From the NCBI GenBank assembly GCA_025558075.1, contig JAHLKF010000020.1, positions 124,001-188,000 on the forward strand: a stretch of DNA of 64,000 nucleotides, read 5' to 3'. The translations under genes and the position numbers were made by a program. This DNA is from Gaertneriomyces semiglobifer. Taxonomy: Eukaryota; Chytridiomycota; Chytridiomycetes; Spizellomycetales; Spizellomycetaceae. Positions within the stretch are counted from its first letter, which is position 1. Each line of letters begins with the position of its first letter. Of this stretch, positions 21,944 through 33,898 are shown in pieces. The notes beneath the pieces were generated by a model. The model was given only the letters and a program-made list of their open reading frames with translations. It ran no database searches and was not told where the DNA came from.

Positions 21944-23521
21944 ATGTCAGTGGGGGGGGCGACAGTCAAGAAGAAAGTTGTGGATTATTACAGCCACGAC
22001 TGCATCGCCCAAGCACGTGAAGAAGATCAACCTGCCCACGGTCCGGAAAGCGCAGGAAGCTTGCCGCAAAGGCCAATGTCCAGCAGCTTGAGGATTTCCT
22101 ACGACATCGGTATTACTTTCCACGGCTTCCAAGCAAGGTACTTACCCTAAAATAGTGGACCGGTGAAGTCAGTCCGTGGCAGCTGTACTGGCGGACTCTC
22201 GAGAAGCGTGCAATCATGGTGAGACCCACTGGTCCTTCAGTAACATTCCCACTGGCTGATCACTGGATGTACTGGCGCGTCCATAGGCTGCCAATAAAAG
22301 AAGGCGCGAACTTGTATATGACACCGCCCTCACCGAAGGGGTGTCAAAGACCTGCAAAGATCGCGCAAGCGTCAAAAGGATCAGGTATGACCAACAACCA
22401 CGGGTAATCTAATGCTAAGCGTAACACTGTGAATGTAGACTGCCGGAGCAGCAGAGCTCAAAGAGATGCTCAAGTCCAGCATTTGGCAGCTGGACCTCCT
22501 GGCAAGCGTGCAGACGTTCTTTCTTGATAATCAGTGACCGGTGAAGTCGTGAGAACGATTTGAGGGTGCCATTGACTGGGGCGCTCGGTGCTTTGCCGGG
22601 AGATCTGGCGTTCCGGTACGGGAAATACCTGGACGCAAAGGCTGACCAATGGGGCTGCCGGTATCTGCGACGTCGTTCCTAGAAGAGAAAGTCGCAGAGC
22701 TAGAGTTGACACCAGTAGCAGAATGGGAGAGCTTCATGAGACACTGCACCATTTCGGCGAGGGAAACTACTTGGAAATGCGGGGGACGCCAGCAGTGAGT
22801 TCCTGATTTCTCGTGCGAAGAGTGACGGGTTCGCCATCTCCAACGGCCGCGACCGCCTGCCATTGGCGTACTTTGAGGGGTCCCGCCTCAAGCGTGCCTG
22901 CCAAAGGAAAGAAAGCTCATGACAGCAAGAAGATTACAGAGAACCTTGCGGCGATACAGTTCAATGTCCGCAAGGGATACAACGAAACCATGAAGAATAC
23001 GTGGCGTATTCCTCATGGTTTCGTTAACCTTCGGAGCTCAATCAATACGGCTCCAAATCATCTGTTCCATGATGTGAGTATTGTTCAGGTGTGATCTCAT
23101 TGCAAAACGAATGGATACGCAAATTGACCCAATGTTGACAGAAAACCTAACTATAGGTCATTTATTCCTATACGAGATGGAGTGATTGACGGTACCGTGC
23201 ACCACGCAAGAGACGGACATGTTCATTGAGCTCTGATCTACGGAGGGATCATCACCCTTGGCGCTGTTTATCCATGATAATGTGCAGCAGATGCACCGGC
23301 GCAGCAAGCGAATCCGCCGTCACTCCCACATAATGGGCAGTCGGCTGTTTGTCCCGCCAGGAGACTGCGGAAGCGAGTACGGATGTGCAGATTCTGGAGC
23401 GTGACGAGGTTGGCGGTGATGAAGTAGACGGGTTCGGAGACGACGGTGCCCAGAGTAACTCTGGGGTTGTGGAAGGAAAACGAAGGATATCAGCAGCCAC
23501 GAGGACGACGATGACCTTTTG
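21944..23521 (+). pseudogene. Broken pieces of a multi-exon gene, family not recognised
   Basis: Several stretches have protein-like sequence but sit in shifting frames. Examples are KLAAKANVQQLEDFLRHRYY (about 22050-22120), LYWRTLEKRAIM (22193-22218) continuing after a plausible 68-nt intron (22219-22286) into AANKRRRELVYDTALTEGVS, then AAELKEMLKSSIWQLDLLAS (from 22439). Others are GDLAFRYGKYLDAKADQWGC (about 22600), GELHETLHHFGEGNYLEMRG (about 22724), SDGFAISNGRDRLPLAYFEG (about 22827), KKITENLAAIQFNVRKGYNE (about 22930) and STDVQILERDEVGGDEVDGF (about 23373). Joining them needs introns of only 26-45 nt or frameshifts. This points to a decayed gene or mobile-element gene, though an unusual live gene cannot be excluded. 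Confidence 0.45.
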
Positions 23522-23735
23522 ACTCGTTCGAGTCTTGGTGTCAAATGTAGCGTTGTGTGTGCCCTTTTTTCCACACTTTAATAAATTCATCAGAGAGTTT
23601 CTCATGGGATTTAGCGAGTAAAAAATACAATATAATTGCTAGCGGCTGTTATGTACTTTCGATGTGTAGTTGAGAGGCTACCTCTCAAGCAGGTGTTTCT
23701 GTGCGTTCACTTTGGCATCCTTTTTTTTTTTTTCT
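23522..23735. other. 3' spacer of TSC1
   Basis: This short spacer lies between the decayed coding pieces and the TSC1 stop codon. It holds a T-rich run at 23720-23736 and no gene. Confidence 0.5.
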
Positions 23736-26700
23736 TTAGTCGTAGTTGCCAAGCGTTACGGGGACAATAGCGTGATCGCCTTTCTCGTCTAGCGCTGTAC
23801 TCGAAGGCTGCTGCTGCTGTCGAGACCCTTCTTCATATAGTAAGAAAAGTTCCGTGATTTTGTCCTACCAAAATAAAGACGTTTCCCTTATCATCAGTTT
23901 CCCGTTTCAATGAACAAAGTGTTTTCAAGAAAACAGAGAAAGGAACTTTACCTCCAACTGAACATTGATATTCCTCAGAGTTTGGTACTTGGCATCCACA
24001 GCCTTGATACGTTCCTCCGCCGCCCGCTCCACACTCTCCATCACCCGCGCTTGTTCACTCACATCCTTTTCCAACCGCTCACACATGGTTTCCAACGTCC
24101 CCAACTTCCCGACCGCCCTTGCCGCCTCCGCACGTTGCTCTGCCAACGCTTCACGCAAGACACCCACTTCCCGCTCCAACTCCTCCACCTGCATCTCCCA
24201 CTCCCTCTCCCTGGTCGCTCCATCCATTCCCATCGTACCAGCACCCACACCACCCGTCACACCCGCCTCCCTCGTCGTACCCGCCACCTTCTTACTCCAC
24301 GTCTCCATCCACTCCTCACACTCCCTCAACCTCCCCAAATCCGCCGTCACAGCATCCAACTCCGCACTCTTCGCAAACGCCCTCCGTTCCGCATCCCTCT
24401 GTTCCTCCCTCACTACCTCCACTCCCCGTTCCATCATCTTCACACGCTCACTCAACTCCGCAACCCTCTCCCTCAAAACAGTTGTTTCTTCCTTTGCTTC
24501 CATGACATGCTTGTGCATCGCGGCTTCATGCTGTCGATACCGGTCCCGCACCACAGCTGCTTCTTGACGGTACTGCTGCAATGCGTCTTGCAGGGCTTTG
24601 ATTTCTTCATGTTGGAGGTGGTAGGCGTCGTAGATGGATTGTCGGTCTGTGGCGTCCCGTGCTTCTTCTAACATGTGTTGTTTGCGTAGCTTGCGGATGT
24701 ACTTGTAGTGGCGGTACCGCATGTACGATTGGAAATTGACTTCTGTGAGAAGGAGGGCGAGTTGGAGTTTGAGGATCTCGGTTGAGGATGAACTGGGGAG
24801 TGAATGTGCTTGTAGTTGTGGTTGTGGTGGTAGTGATGGGTCGTTGGTTTGTGATGTTGGGGCGGTGTCAAGTTGTTTGAGAAGGGACGATGGTGGTGAT
24901 ACTGCGTGTTTCCGGGTTTTCAAAAGAAGGGAGCGGAATGCTCGGTTCATGTCCACATACATGTCCACCTGCGCGCTCGTCGTGGCACCTCCCGCTTTGC
25001 TAAAATTTTCCGCAGCAGTAGCGGCAGACGCACCCATATCACCGGGTGGTCGCTCCATCAGTTTCTTATCACTTTCCTCAACCACGCACTCTTTCCCCGT
25101 CCAATAAGCGACAGCTTCAAACACCCTTCCCAACAACAAATCCATCCCCATCGTCTTCGTCTCCTCTGTCTTTTTCTTATCCACATGTCGTCGAAATATT
25201 TCGTCGGCCCAGTACCCGCCCCGCGACCGTAACTCGAAACACTCGACCACAATCGTAGACGGCGTGCGTGGGTTCTGTTTACTCTGAATCCGCTCGTTTT
25301 CAGGGTCAGAAAGCAAAAGCAGTGGATGCATGCGATGTGAACTCGCCAACTCCTAAAAAAACACACCCCATTCAATGTCAATCAACAAATCAAAATTATG
25401 ATCATGGGTGTGGGTTTTTACCTGTAACCTCTCCCTCGCTAGCTTCGTCAGATCCACCTCCCCGTCATCCCTCACCCTCACACGCACATCTGCAAACGGG
25501 TCATCGGCAACATCCCATTCACTGCTTGTAGGGGCCAAGATGGTCTCTGGGTCTTTTTGTGTACAGTACTGACGCACCATGCGGAGGGTGTTGTTGGGAA
25601 ACAGACCGTATAAAAGGGTATAGAGATTCTCGACAGCCTGGCGCGCAGAGATACGCGTGAACTCTCCAAGTGCCGATGTACAGTAGTCGGATAGCGACGC
25701 ATGTTCTAATAGGTAAACGACAAAAACAAAAAGGGGGGTTTAGAATGTTTGAAAATTGCAACATTGTCAGTAGCCGTCCCACCTCCCGCACTGACGTATG
25801 GGTCTGGAGAGACAACCGCCGGAACCCAAAAAGGAAAACCCTATATTTTACCTTTCGAAACATCTGCCACATCCAAACTTCCTGCAGACGATACACCAAA
25901 CGGTATCCCAGGCCCTCCAACACCATGTTGGGTAGCCTGTCCACAAGTCTCCAAAACAACAGCATACTCTGTCTCCCAATACACCGCACGCACAAGGATC
26001 TGGAGCAATTCACCCAACACATCTGCAAGTCGGACGGCTACGGCGGGTATGAATGTGCAGAGAACGTTGAGACACGCACACATGACGGCCGGGTTGACTT
26101 CGCACTGAAAACCAAGAAAAAAAGAAAATCCAACTTTTAAGCAGACGTCCCCTCGGGCCATATTTTTCTCGGCAAGTACATGTAGCTGACCTGATACTGA
26201 CCATTGCAGACTTCAGAATCGTCCGAAATAAGGGGCTTTCGGCAACGTAGTACACAGGAGCTTCCTATGCGATTTGATGAGTCTCAGTTTCTACTTTTGG
26301 AGTAAGCATACGGCACTTGAACATTTTCCCACCTGTCGTTTGGCAAACTTCAGAAGAAGTATCAAGATATACGTCCGATGCTTCTTGGACGCAAAGCATT
26401 GGGCGACCACATCGTAAAAATCCTGGGGTAACGACATCAAATGTACAAGAAAGAAGAAGAGAAAACCGAAACGGCAGAAAAAGAAAGTCAGAAAACCTAT
26501 TTCTATTGATGATGTGCCGAATAGTGAACAAGACTACAAAGATGGGTCTACGGCCACATTGCTCTCGAAAACCGTGCAGCCGCAGCCATAACTGCATCGT
26601 GTTCTTTACCTTTGCTCGAGCCATACCAAATCGTAAAAAGATGTTTTCATAGTTAGAGCCACATTTGGTTTGCCAGAACGGGATGGCCAATGGAGTGGGT

Positions 26701-27332
26701 GCCCTAACCGAATTACCAACGTCATGATGTGGCGAAGAGCCTTTGACTACTGCCTGCTCGGCCATCCGCGCACATTCTTCCAGGTACGCCTCCACAAACA
26801 TGAGTCGGAAGGAAGATATCCCTGGTGTAGTAGTAGCTGTGGACGGTGTCCATGGCCAATGTTCAGCGCAAAGCAAATCCACTGTGATATCGCGGCAAAT
26901 GTCCACCAGCGGCTTCCATGAGCATGCTGTCAACACAGGCTTTACGAATGGGTCCCACCAGTCCCCCACGAATCGCGCCGGTTCGTACAGGGGAAGCAAC
27001 CTCTTCAACCATGTCGCAAAAATCAGCAGTCGGATATCCTCAAAAGAGAGTTGGTCGGCTGTCAAGTAGTAGGGAGCTCGAGCGGGGTACTCTTTTGGCG
27101 CGAACGCCGCTCGAAAGACATTGACGAGTTCTATAGCAAGTTTCGTAACCGATTGATGTGAAGATGCCGGCGAAGTAGGTGTTGCAGGCAAGAATGGGTG
27201 GCCTGCAATGTACTGCTGTAAGACGGAAAGCGTCTTTGACGAATCTGGGGATGGGAGATTAGCGAGAATGAGACCTGAAGACCCAGATTTAAGATCGGAG
27301 GCGATTAAGTTGAGAACATCGCGGGCAGACAT
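23736..27332 (-). CDS. TSC1: Hamartin, tuberous sclerosis complex subunit TSC1
   Basis: Seven exons: 26610-27332, 26333-26422, 26202-26264, 25852-26104, 25422-25705, 23952-25352, 23736-23864, giving 980 residues. TSC1 stabilises TSC2, the GAP that turns off Rheb and so restrains TORC1. The N-terminal half is a helical solenoid. Spliced exons give DFYDVVAQCFASKKHRTYIL, the block with WETEYAVVLETCGQ, and ARQAVENLYTLLYGLFPNNT followed by RMVRQY. The last two parallel the human segment with SVYALFHRLYGMYPCNF. MHPLLLLSDPENERIQSKQN then TIVVECFELR matches the region before the hamartin linker. From about residue 640 there is a long coiled coil (LQLALLLTEVNFQSYMRYRH onward) that binds TSC2. TSC2 is not in the window. 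The start at 27332 (MSARDVLNLIASDLKSG) is the first ATG after an in-frame stop. Two introns (187 and 146 nt) are longer than local average. Confidence 0.85.
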
Positions 27333-27600
27333 TGACTCTGCAATGAGGACAGCTTTCTCTTCTGACTGAGAACCTGTAGGCCCTGTAACTGTACTGTCCA
27401 GTGGAAGATCCGAATGTAAGTTGGAGGTGGGAAGTTTCTCCCCAAGTTGCAAGGTGTCAATTTAAGGTTCACTTGGCCCTAACACTCGCTGGCTCCGCGG
27501 ACAGAATTATTCTGCGCGTTCGATATGTGCTAGGTAGATCTAGGCCACAGATCTGGGGACGTTTTTCGCACTAGGTGATTGGGAGAGCAATCGGAGAGCA
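27333..27600. promoter_or_regulatory. Divergent promoter TSC1 / ALG8
   Basis: This 268-bp spacer lies between opposite-strand start codons. It contains GCCCTAA at 27476-27482, a partial match to the telomere-repeat-like motif noted at RPL17 and MOT1/MLH3. No CACGTG is present here. Confidence 0.45.
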
Positions 27601-29637
27601 ATGTCAAAGGATTCTCCGGCGATACCGTCCTTTGGGTCGGTAATAAAGGAGTCGACGACCATCTTTATCTTTGCAACAGTGATAAAACTGCTCCTCATCC
27701 CGTCATAGTCAGTAATCCTCCTCGAAGAGCCTGTTATTCTGAGCCAGCTGACTGATTTCTCTCCTAAATTAAGAAGCCATTCAACCGATTTTGAAGTGCA
27801 CCGAAACTGGTTGGCAATCACTGCGAATTTGCCACTGTCAAAGTGGTACTATGAGGTACATTCATTCAAGTTGACGGTGAGCGTTCAAGATCAAACGGTT
27901 CTGACTCGAATGGCAACCAGAACACATCCGAATGGACTTTGGACTATCCACCATTCTTTGCTTGGTTCGAATGGTCGTTAGCGCAGATCGCTAAGAGAGT
28001 GCATCCGGAAATGCTCGATTTGCACAACCTCAACTATGCGAGCTGGCAAACAGTCGGGTTCCAAAGACTGACGGTCATCGTCAGTGAGGTGGTGTTCTTT
28101 TGTGGGGTCCTTTGGTATGATATCAATGGAAGCTCGTTATTCCCTATACGTTCAACCAAGAGCTGACCCGTTCATGTTAAGCCTTACCCGTCCAGTGTGC
28201 GAAAAAAACGAACGCCTTATAATGACCGCATTGCTATTCCTCAGTCCCGGAATACTCTTTGTCGATCATATCCATTTTCAGTACAACGGGATGCTGTATG
28301 GAATACAGCTATTCTCAATCGCGGCCATGCTCGAGGTGTGAACCACAAAAGATTGCGCAATGCATAATGGGGATTTGACTGACATCTAAGGATCCAGAAC
28401 AAACCGCTTCTGGGAGGCATCCTGTTTGCGATTGTGCTCAACTTTAAGCACATTTACTTGTACCAAGCACCAGCCTACTTTGTCTACTTGCTACGAAGTT
28501 ATTGCTTCCATCACGGGACCTTCAACTTTAGAAATTTCGTCCGGCTTGGCGCTTCCGTCATCTTTGTGTTTGCGACGTCGTTCGGGCCCTTTGTCAAGCA
28601 CATTCCGCAGATTCTGTCTCGCTTGTTTCCTTTCAAGCGTGGGCTATGCCACGCCTACTGGGCACCCAACTTTTGGGCTCTCTACGCATTCGCAGACCGC
28701 CTACTGATTCAGACGGCCAAGGTGACTGGAGCGAAAACAGAGAGCTTGCAGTCTTTGACGAGAGGATTGGTTGGGGATACCGCGTTTGCCGTTCTGCCGG
28801 AAGTCAGCGCCACGGCTACCATGGTACTTACTCTCTTGAGTCAGTTGGTGGGTAACTCTCTTGTACCGCTAAAATATGGTAGTGCTCATCCACATATCAA
28901 ATAGCCTATATTGACCAAATTGTGGATGGACCCCACTCCCAGACGGTTCATCGATGCGCTGATTCTGTGCGGATTTGGATCGTTCTTGTTTGGATGGCAT
29001 GTGCATGAAAAGGCCGTGCTTTTGGTGCTCGTACCATTGAGGTATCTATTTGGCAGCTCTCTATCATGGGTTCCTCGTTTTTCGACCTCCCTAATGCCAT
29101 AACCTATCTCTAGTGTCATTGTCAGGCATTCGAGCAATCACGCGCGTATATTCTACGTCCTCGCTTGCGCTGGTTACTATTCCCTTTTTCCGTTGCTTTT
29201 TGAACCGACAGGTGTGTGTCCGTGGCGTTTGATTCCTCATGCCGACGATAATCCCGTATGCTCATGTCATTGTTTCCAGAAACCGTCACAAAGCTTGTGG
29301 TATTTGTTGCCTTTGTTGCGTTTGGATGGCATTTCTTAGCATACTTGCATCGCGGCCAGTAAGTTTGACGTGCACCATAGCTGTGATGCGGTTCCTTATT
29401 CTAACTCTCTCCCTCACTGGGCTCACCAGAAATGGTCATCCCGCGCTACGTTTGCCTTTCCTGGAACGCCTTTACATTGCGGGACTGTTCGTGCTGTTCG
29501 CATTTACGGAAATCGCACACCCCATATTCGACACTGCCAAGCGTTACGCCTTCCTACCGCTGATGCTGACCTCTGTCTATTGCGCCCTGGGTATTCTCTA
29601 TGGCTGGCTTCAACTGTATGTCCAAAGCATGCGATGA
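27601..29637 (+). CDS. ALG8: ALG8, dolichyl-P-Glc glucosyltransferase
   Basis: Nine exons: 27601-27701, 27774-27855, 27921-28114, 28182-28335, 28398-28847, 28905-29041, 29114-29211, 29280-29358, 29430-29637, giving 500 residues. ALG8 adds the second glucose to the lipid-linked oligosaccharide on the luminal side of the ER, after ALG6 and before ALG10. Family motifs are [14 protein letters not shown] near the N-terminus and [20 protein letters not shown], with the DYPP acidic loop expected to be catalytic. [37 protein letters not shown] and [16 protein letters not shown] complete the match. The last is an almost universal ALG6/ALG8 signature. HFQYNG plus [10 protein letters not shown] favours ALG8 over ALG6. 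About a dozen hydrophobic segments are spread over the length. The donor at 27702 (GTCATA) is weak but gives the only in-frame join to the conserved block. Confidence 0.93.
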
Positions 29638-29829
29638 ATAAAAGCATTTTTTTGGGAATATGCACAGTTCGGCCAAACTATATGTACAAACGACAGACAC
29701 CGGTATTTTTCTCGTGATATCTATGAGAAGGACGCAGAACCAGAATGTTTCAGAAAGCACCATGCATTCGTTAGGATCGTAAGGATTGGAGGAAAAGAGT
29801 TGGGAGTCATGAATGGGTGCGACGTCCGT

Positions 29830-30705
29830 TTATGGGCGAGTGGCAATCCGTGTAGTCCCTATAGACGTGGTATGCGTAGCAGCTATGGATGTTGTTGGGG
29901 CGGTTGCTCTCTTGGCCGTGATGGTTGACGTTGCAAACAGCTGATCGACGAGATGGACGTTCGGGTCGTCAGCTGGACTAGAGAGCATGGGATGTACCCG
30001 TGTAAGGCCGGCCTTAACGGTGTCGTCGGAAAGACTATTTAAACACAGGTCTGCAGAGGATGTACTGCTTCTGGAAGAAAACACGCCGTTCAGACCTTCC
30101 ACAGTCAAATCTCGCTTTGCCGGTTCAGGAACTTTATAGCTCGGGTCTATCGATACAGCGTAAGCATGGTAAAGCACGGGAGCATGTGCGTAAACGGTCG
30201 ACTTACCGCCTTTGAGAAGCTTCATGTTCACCGTTAAGCGCAATATAGAGTTCACTCTAGACTCCTGCAACAGATATCGTCGGGACGAGGACGGTGACGC
30301 GGCGAATTCAGCCAAATTGATCGACACCATTCCCACATCTTCGGAACTTTTCCCTGCGTTTACCACCTGCTTCACCAATATGACCAGTTCACAAGGCTGG
30401 AGCACTCCATCTTTGCCTATCACCATCGTCACATCCGTCCGGAACTGAGATTGCCACGTCACGACATGATCTTTCACGGTAGACCTGGTGAGAGAAGTAA
30501 ACGACTTAGTACAGTGGTTCATCAATGGCTTTGGTCGCGTTGCAAAGACGCTCGCATACTTGGCACTGGTTCCACTTGAACCGTTCTTTATTTTCCATTT
30601 GATAAAGTAAAGGCCGCTGACATATGGCAGATTGGTGAGGTCTTCGAAGACGCAGGTGGCCTCGAACTTGACCTTGCGCGATTTTGGGACAAAGAGTGTC
30701 GCCAT
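29830..30705 (-). CDS. NT-type C2 domain protein (EEIG1/EHBP1 N-terminal C2)
   Basis: A 291-residue uninterrupted frame. The first 165 residues match the N-terminal C2 fold of EEIG1/FAM102 and EHBP1, which binds membranes and links them to actin or endocytic partners: KVKFEATCVFEDLTNLPYVS, GLYFIKWKIKNGSSG, VKDHVVTWQSQFRTDVTMVI, VSINLAEFA and ILRLTVNMKLLKG. No calcium-binding Asp cluster is evident. The remaining 120 residues are S/T-rich and end in TTSIAATHTTSIGTTRIATRP. The segment between KYAS and STVKDH looks like an unspliced 65-nt intron (polypyrimidine end and a CTAAG branch-like site), but removing it breaks the frame. I keep it as coding and mark it as uncertain. The gene is tail-to-tail with ALG8. 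Confidence 0.75.
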   Translation of the reverse strand: MATLFVPKSRKVKFEATCVFEDLTNLPYVSGLYFIKWKIKNGSSGTSAKYASVFATRPKPLMNHCTKSFTSLTRSTVKDHVVTWQSQFRTDVTMVIGKDGVLQPCELVILVKQVVNAGKSSEDVGMVSINLAEFAASPSSSRRYLLQESRVNSILRLTVNMKLLKGGKSTVYAHAPVLYHAYAVSIDPSYKVPEPAKRDLTVEGLNGVFSSRSSTSSADLCLNSLSDDTVKAGLTRVHPMLSSPADDPNVHLVDQLFATSTITAKRATAPTTSIAATHTTSIGTTRIATRP

Positions 30706-31499
30706 TAAATAGAGAGCGGTGTGAAGCCTGTGTTATTTCTCTCTCTCTCTACGGCAAAAAGGATATCTCGAATTGATATGGCAAGCCAAGTTGATGGTTT
30801 TTGGCAACAATTTGAATACAATCCCCCAAACCAGACGTGCCCGCCAGTGAAGTATTCCAGAATCAGCAACAATGCCGTGGGGGTCCAGATTGGGCGGGTT
30901 GCACAATTGCCGGTCGTAGTGGGGATCTAACTCAGACGCTGAGGCTGTAGATCATTCGAATCGGGCTGTATTCCAAGAGTAGAAACCGTCACTTTTTGCG
31001 GGTAGTAGACATTTCCGCTTTCCGCGCGCGGCTCAACCCGTTCAATTCCATTACATAAGCGTAATCTGAATAGGGTAATGGCACCAGCGCGTTTATTACA
31101 TCAGCATTTAATTTAAGTAGGGTTGTTGACACTAAGGCCAAGGGGTGAGGTCAATTCCAATTGGCATTTTGATCTTCGACAAAGAGGAAAAGGAACAAGC
31201 GTTTTTGGCAGTACACACGGACTGTTGATTTAAAAATAAGGATTAGGGGCGTTTTAGAGGTCCCCATCAGTAATCCGCTAGAGGCGAGACTGTGGATGGG
31301 CAGCTTAATAGCTGCATGGCATGAGTCGTGATTTCTATCAAGAAATAGTGCTCTGTTAAAGCATCGCGTAGCTGTCGGCAGAATCCCATTACCAAAGGGT
31401 CTTGCCTTGCCAGAGAGGATTCAGGCCAGCCAAGGTTTCCGAAACCCAGCGTTTGGCGTATTAGATTAGATCCCCTCAAATTACTGAGTTGCCGGCTCG
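30706..31499. other. Divergent intergenic region, NT-C2 / MDV1
   Basis: About 790 bp. A CT run at 30739-30751 lies near the NT-C2 start. No coding frame has protein-like composition. Presumably it holds the two promoters. Confidence 0.5.
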
Positions 31500-33898
31500 A
31501 TGACGCTGCGTATGGATGATCCGTGGCATGGACCGCCGTCCGCAGTGGGCGAGGATCGAGCATGGCGGGAGGTGGCCTCAGAAAAGGAATGGCATCAAAA
31601 AGCCAAAGGTGCGTCGCTTTAACTCAACCTCTGACCCTGTGTGTATCACGTTTTCTAAAGGTTCTCTGTTAGACATGAAAGTGCCGGCATTTAGCAATAT
31701 GAAACGAATAAGTATAGGAAATCTTGCACCGTCATTTCACATGATGCAACGAAAAGATTCGCAATTGGAAAGCACCACGGAGCATTGGAAGTCATTTTCT
31801 CACACCCAAATCAACCCCCTGACTTCTCCTCAAGATATGCGACCACCGGACATCAGCGTTGGAATAGCTGCCGAGCCACTGGATGTCGATACCCATGCAT
31901 ATGCTCCATCCGAAGTGAGGTATATTGTCGCAACTTGATTCTGGGCGTGTCGTTCGACTCGCGCTAACGGTCAAGCTCAGCAGCAGCATACACTCACCAG
32001 GAGCTCGTAGAAACGAGTCCCCAACCCGATTTCTTGGAAGAAGGGAGTCTGTTACGTCTACTATAAGCGTGGCACATTCTGTACGAAGTGTTTTTGATCG
32101 CGAGGTGCCCATGAACGGACATGGGCCATCACCTGTGTCGTCATCGGCCACATTGACGGAGAACGGCGAGCTCGTTGAGCGAATAGACGATGACTTGGAA
32201 GGGGACATGCAGGATGACGAGCTCTCACCAGAAACATCCATTACGTTTTACCAGGGATTTCGCGCGCTTCATCCCAAACTTGCCACTCCTTCCAAGAATC
32301 CTGCGTCTCCACATTCGCTTGGTTTGGGCTTCAATCATGAGCTCACTGTACATACCGGATCCACGCAAAATACCCGAAGGGAGGCAAGGCAGCTCCCCGC
32401 CAAAGCACGTGTGCACGCGACGTCCATCATGAACGTTGCACGGCTGTTCACCGAACTTCTTAATGAGCGCGATGCGGTGCTGCACGAGAGTGAGAAACTC
32501 GAGTGCGAGCGAGGAGCCATATCAGACGAGCTACGGCAAATTGAGGACTTGCTCACAGAATTGGATCGACGAAAACGCGATTTGACGGGGAGACTGAAAC
32601 GGGTTGTTGACCGTGAAGAGAAAGTTCAAGTGTTGCTTGATGATCTTGACTCCAAGATTGGCTCGATTGGAGATGAGACTATCACATTTGAACGTACCAT
32701 CCGGACGCTAAAAGGTCGGTCTGCAGCCATCACGGATGTAGAAACGGAAGAGGAACCAACCAAGATTCCACCGGATACATGCTTTAAGACATTGTACGGC
32801 CATGCGGATAGTGTCGAGGCATTGGACTTTGACATGCCTTTTGGAACGTTGGTAACGGGTTCTGCTGATAGAACTGTGCGCGTTTGGGATTTAAGCAGCT
32901 ACCGGTGCGCCGCCTCCTTAAAAGGGCATACTGGCTGGGTGCGAACAGTTCAGGTCAAGGGCCAAACTGTGATGTCTGGCTCCGGTGATCACACCATTCG
33001 ACAATGGAACCTTACCGCCATCCCGCCGTTACCGTCGGATACTTCTGGCAGTCTACCGTCTGCTCCGTACTATACCCCTGATGAGGACGACGTGTGTACG
33101 CAAATATTCCGGGGACACACCGGTGGTGTCGGATGTTTGATGTTTGACGACACGAAGCTTGTAAGTGGAAGCGTTGACAAGACAGTTCGTCAGTGGGACA
33201 TGGTGACTGGCAAGGAAGTGGCTGTATTACGCAGTGAACGATGGATTGATGAGGACCGCATGGATCCGGTGGACCGGATGTTATTAGGCGATCATCCAGC
33301 ATTGGGTGAGGCAATAACCCCTGACGACAGTGGTGCAGCCATTGTAGGAAAACGACCTGGATTAAAGGTGTACAATGTCGGAGGACATGTAGGTGCACTG
33401 CAGTTCTGGCAGCATGCGCTCGCTGCTGGGTATGGAGATGGTGTTGTTCGGCTATGGGATTTACGCACAGGAAAATGCCATCGCGAATTGGCGGGACACC
33501 TGGGAGCAATTACGACGCTCAAGTTTGATCAATCGCATGTTATCTCGGGAAGTGTTGACAAGACGATTAAAGTGTGGGATCTCCGTGCTGGTGAAGCGGT
33601 AGATAACATCCGATTGGACGGATGTGTGAATGACCTCCATCATGACATGTTCCGAATCACTATTGCTGCCGGGTCCAAAGAAGTCGAGGTACTTTCCCCT
33701 GAAAAGCATTGCTTCTGATCTTCTGCGACGTCTTTATCTAATACTTCCGTTCATACAACTTTTTAGATATACAACCGAACGACATCGGTGGTCAAAACGC
33801 TGGAAGGACATGCTAAGGCCGTGCGTACGTTGAAGCATATGGACGACACCTTAATTTCCGGAGGGATGGATACCACTGTGCGCATCTGGCGTATTTAA
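31500..33898 (+). CDS. MDV1: MDV1/CAF4-like mitochondrial division WD40 adaptor
   Basis: Four exons: 31500-31608, 31661-31914, 31976-33688, 33767-33898, giving 735 residues. MDV1-type proteins bridge FIS1 on the outer mitochondrial membrane to the dynamin DNM1 and promote fission. After a disordered N-terminal region comes FYQGFRALHPKL, then a coiled coil at about 269-370 (VARLFTELLNERDAVLHESE onward), and then a seven-blade WD40 propeller from about residue 385. Visible repeats include SADRTVRVWDL, SGDHTIRQWNL, SVDKTVRQWDM, GYGDGVVRLWDL, SVDKTIKVWDL and, across the last intron, GGMDTTVRIWRI. This order (helical N-part, coiled coil, WD40) is characteristic of fungal MDV1/CAF4. The first exon frame is fixed by the 52-nt intron phase. 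ATG 31500 follows an in-frame stop; ATG 31512 is an alternative. Confidence 0.85.

Noticed and set aside
23252..23605. 117-codon minus-strand frame
   Set aside because: It opposes a more protein-like plus-strand block and is S/P-rich without motifs.
27540..27821. 93-codon minus-strand frame with natural-looking sequence upstream of TSC1
   Set aside because: It overlaps the first ALG8 exons in antisense. ALG8 exons give the conserved protein, so this frame is a shadow.
30440..30555. Candidate intron in the NT-C2 gene
   Set aside because: The acceptor and a branch-like CTAAG are present, but removal breaks the reading frame for any nearby GT donor.
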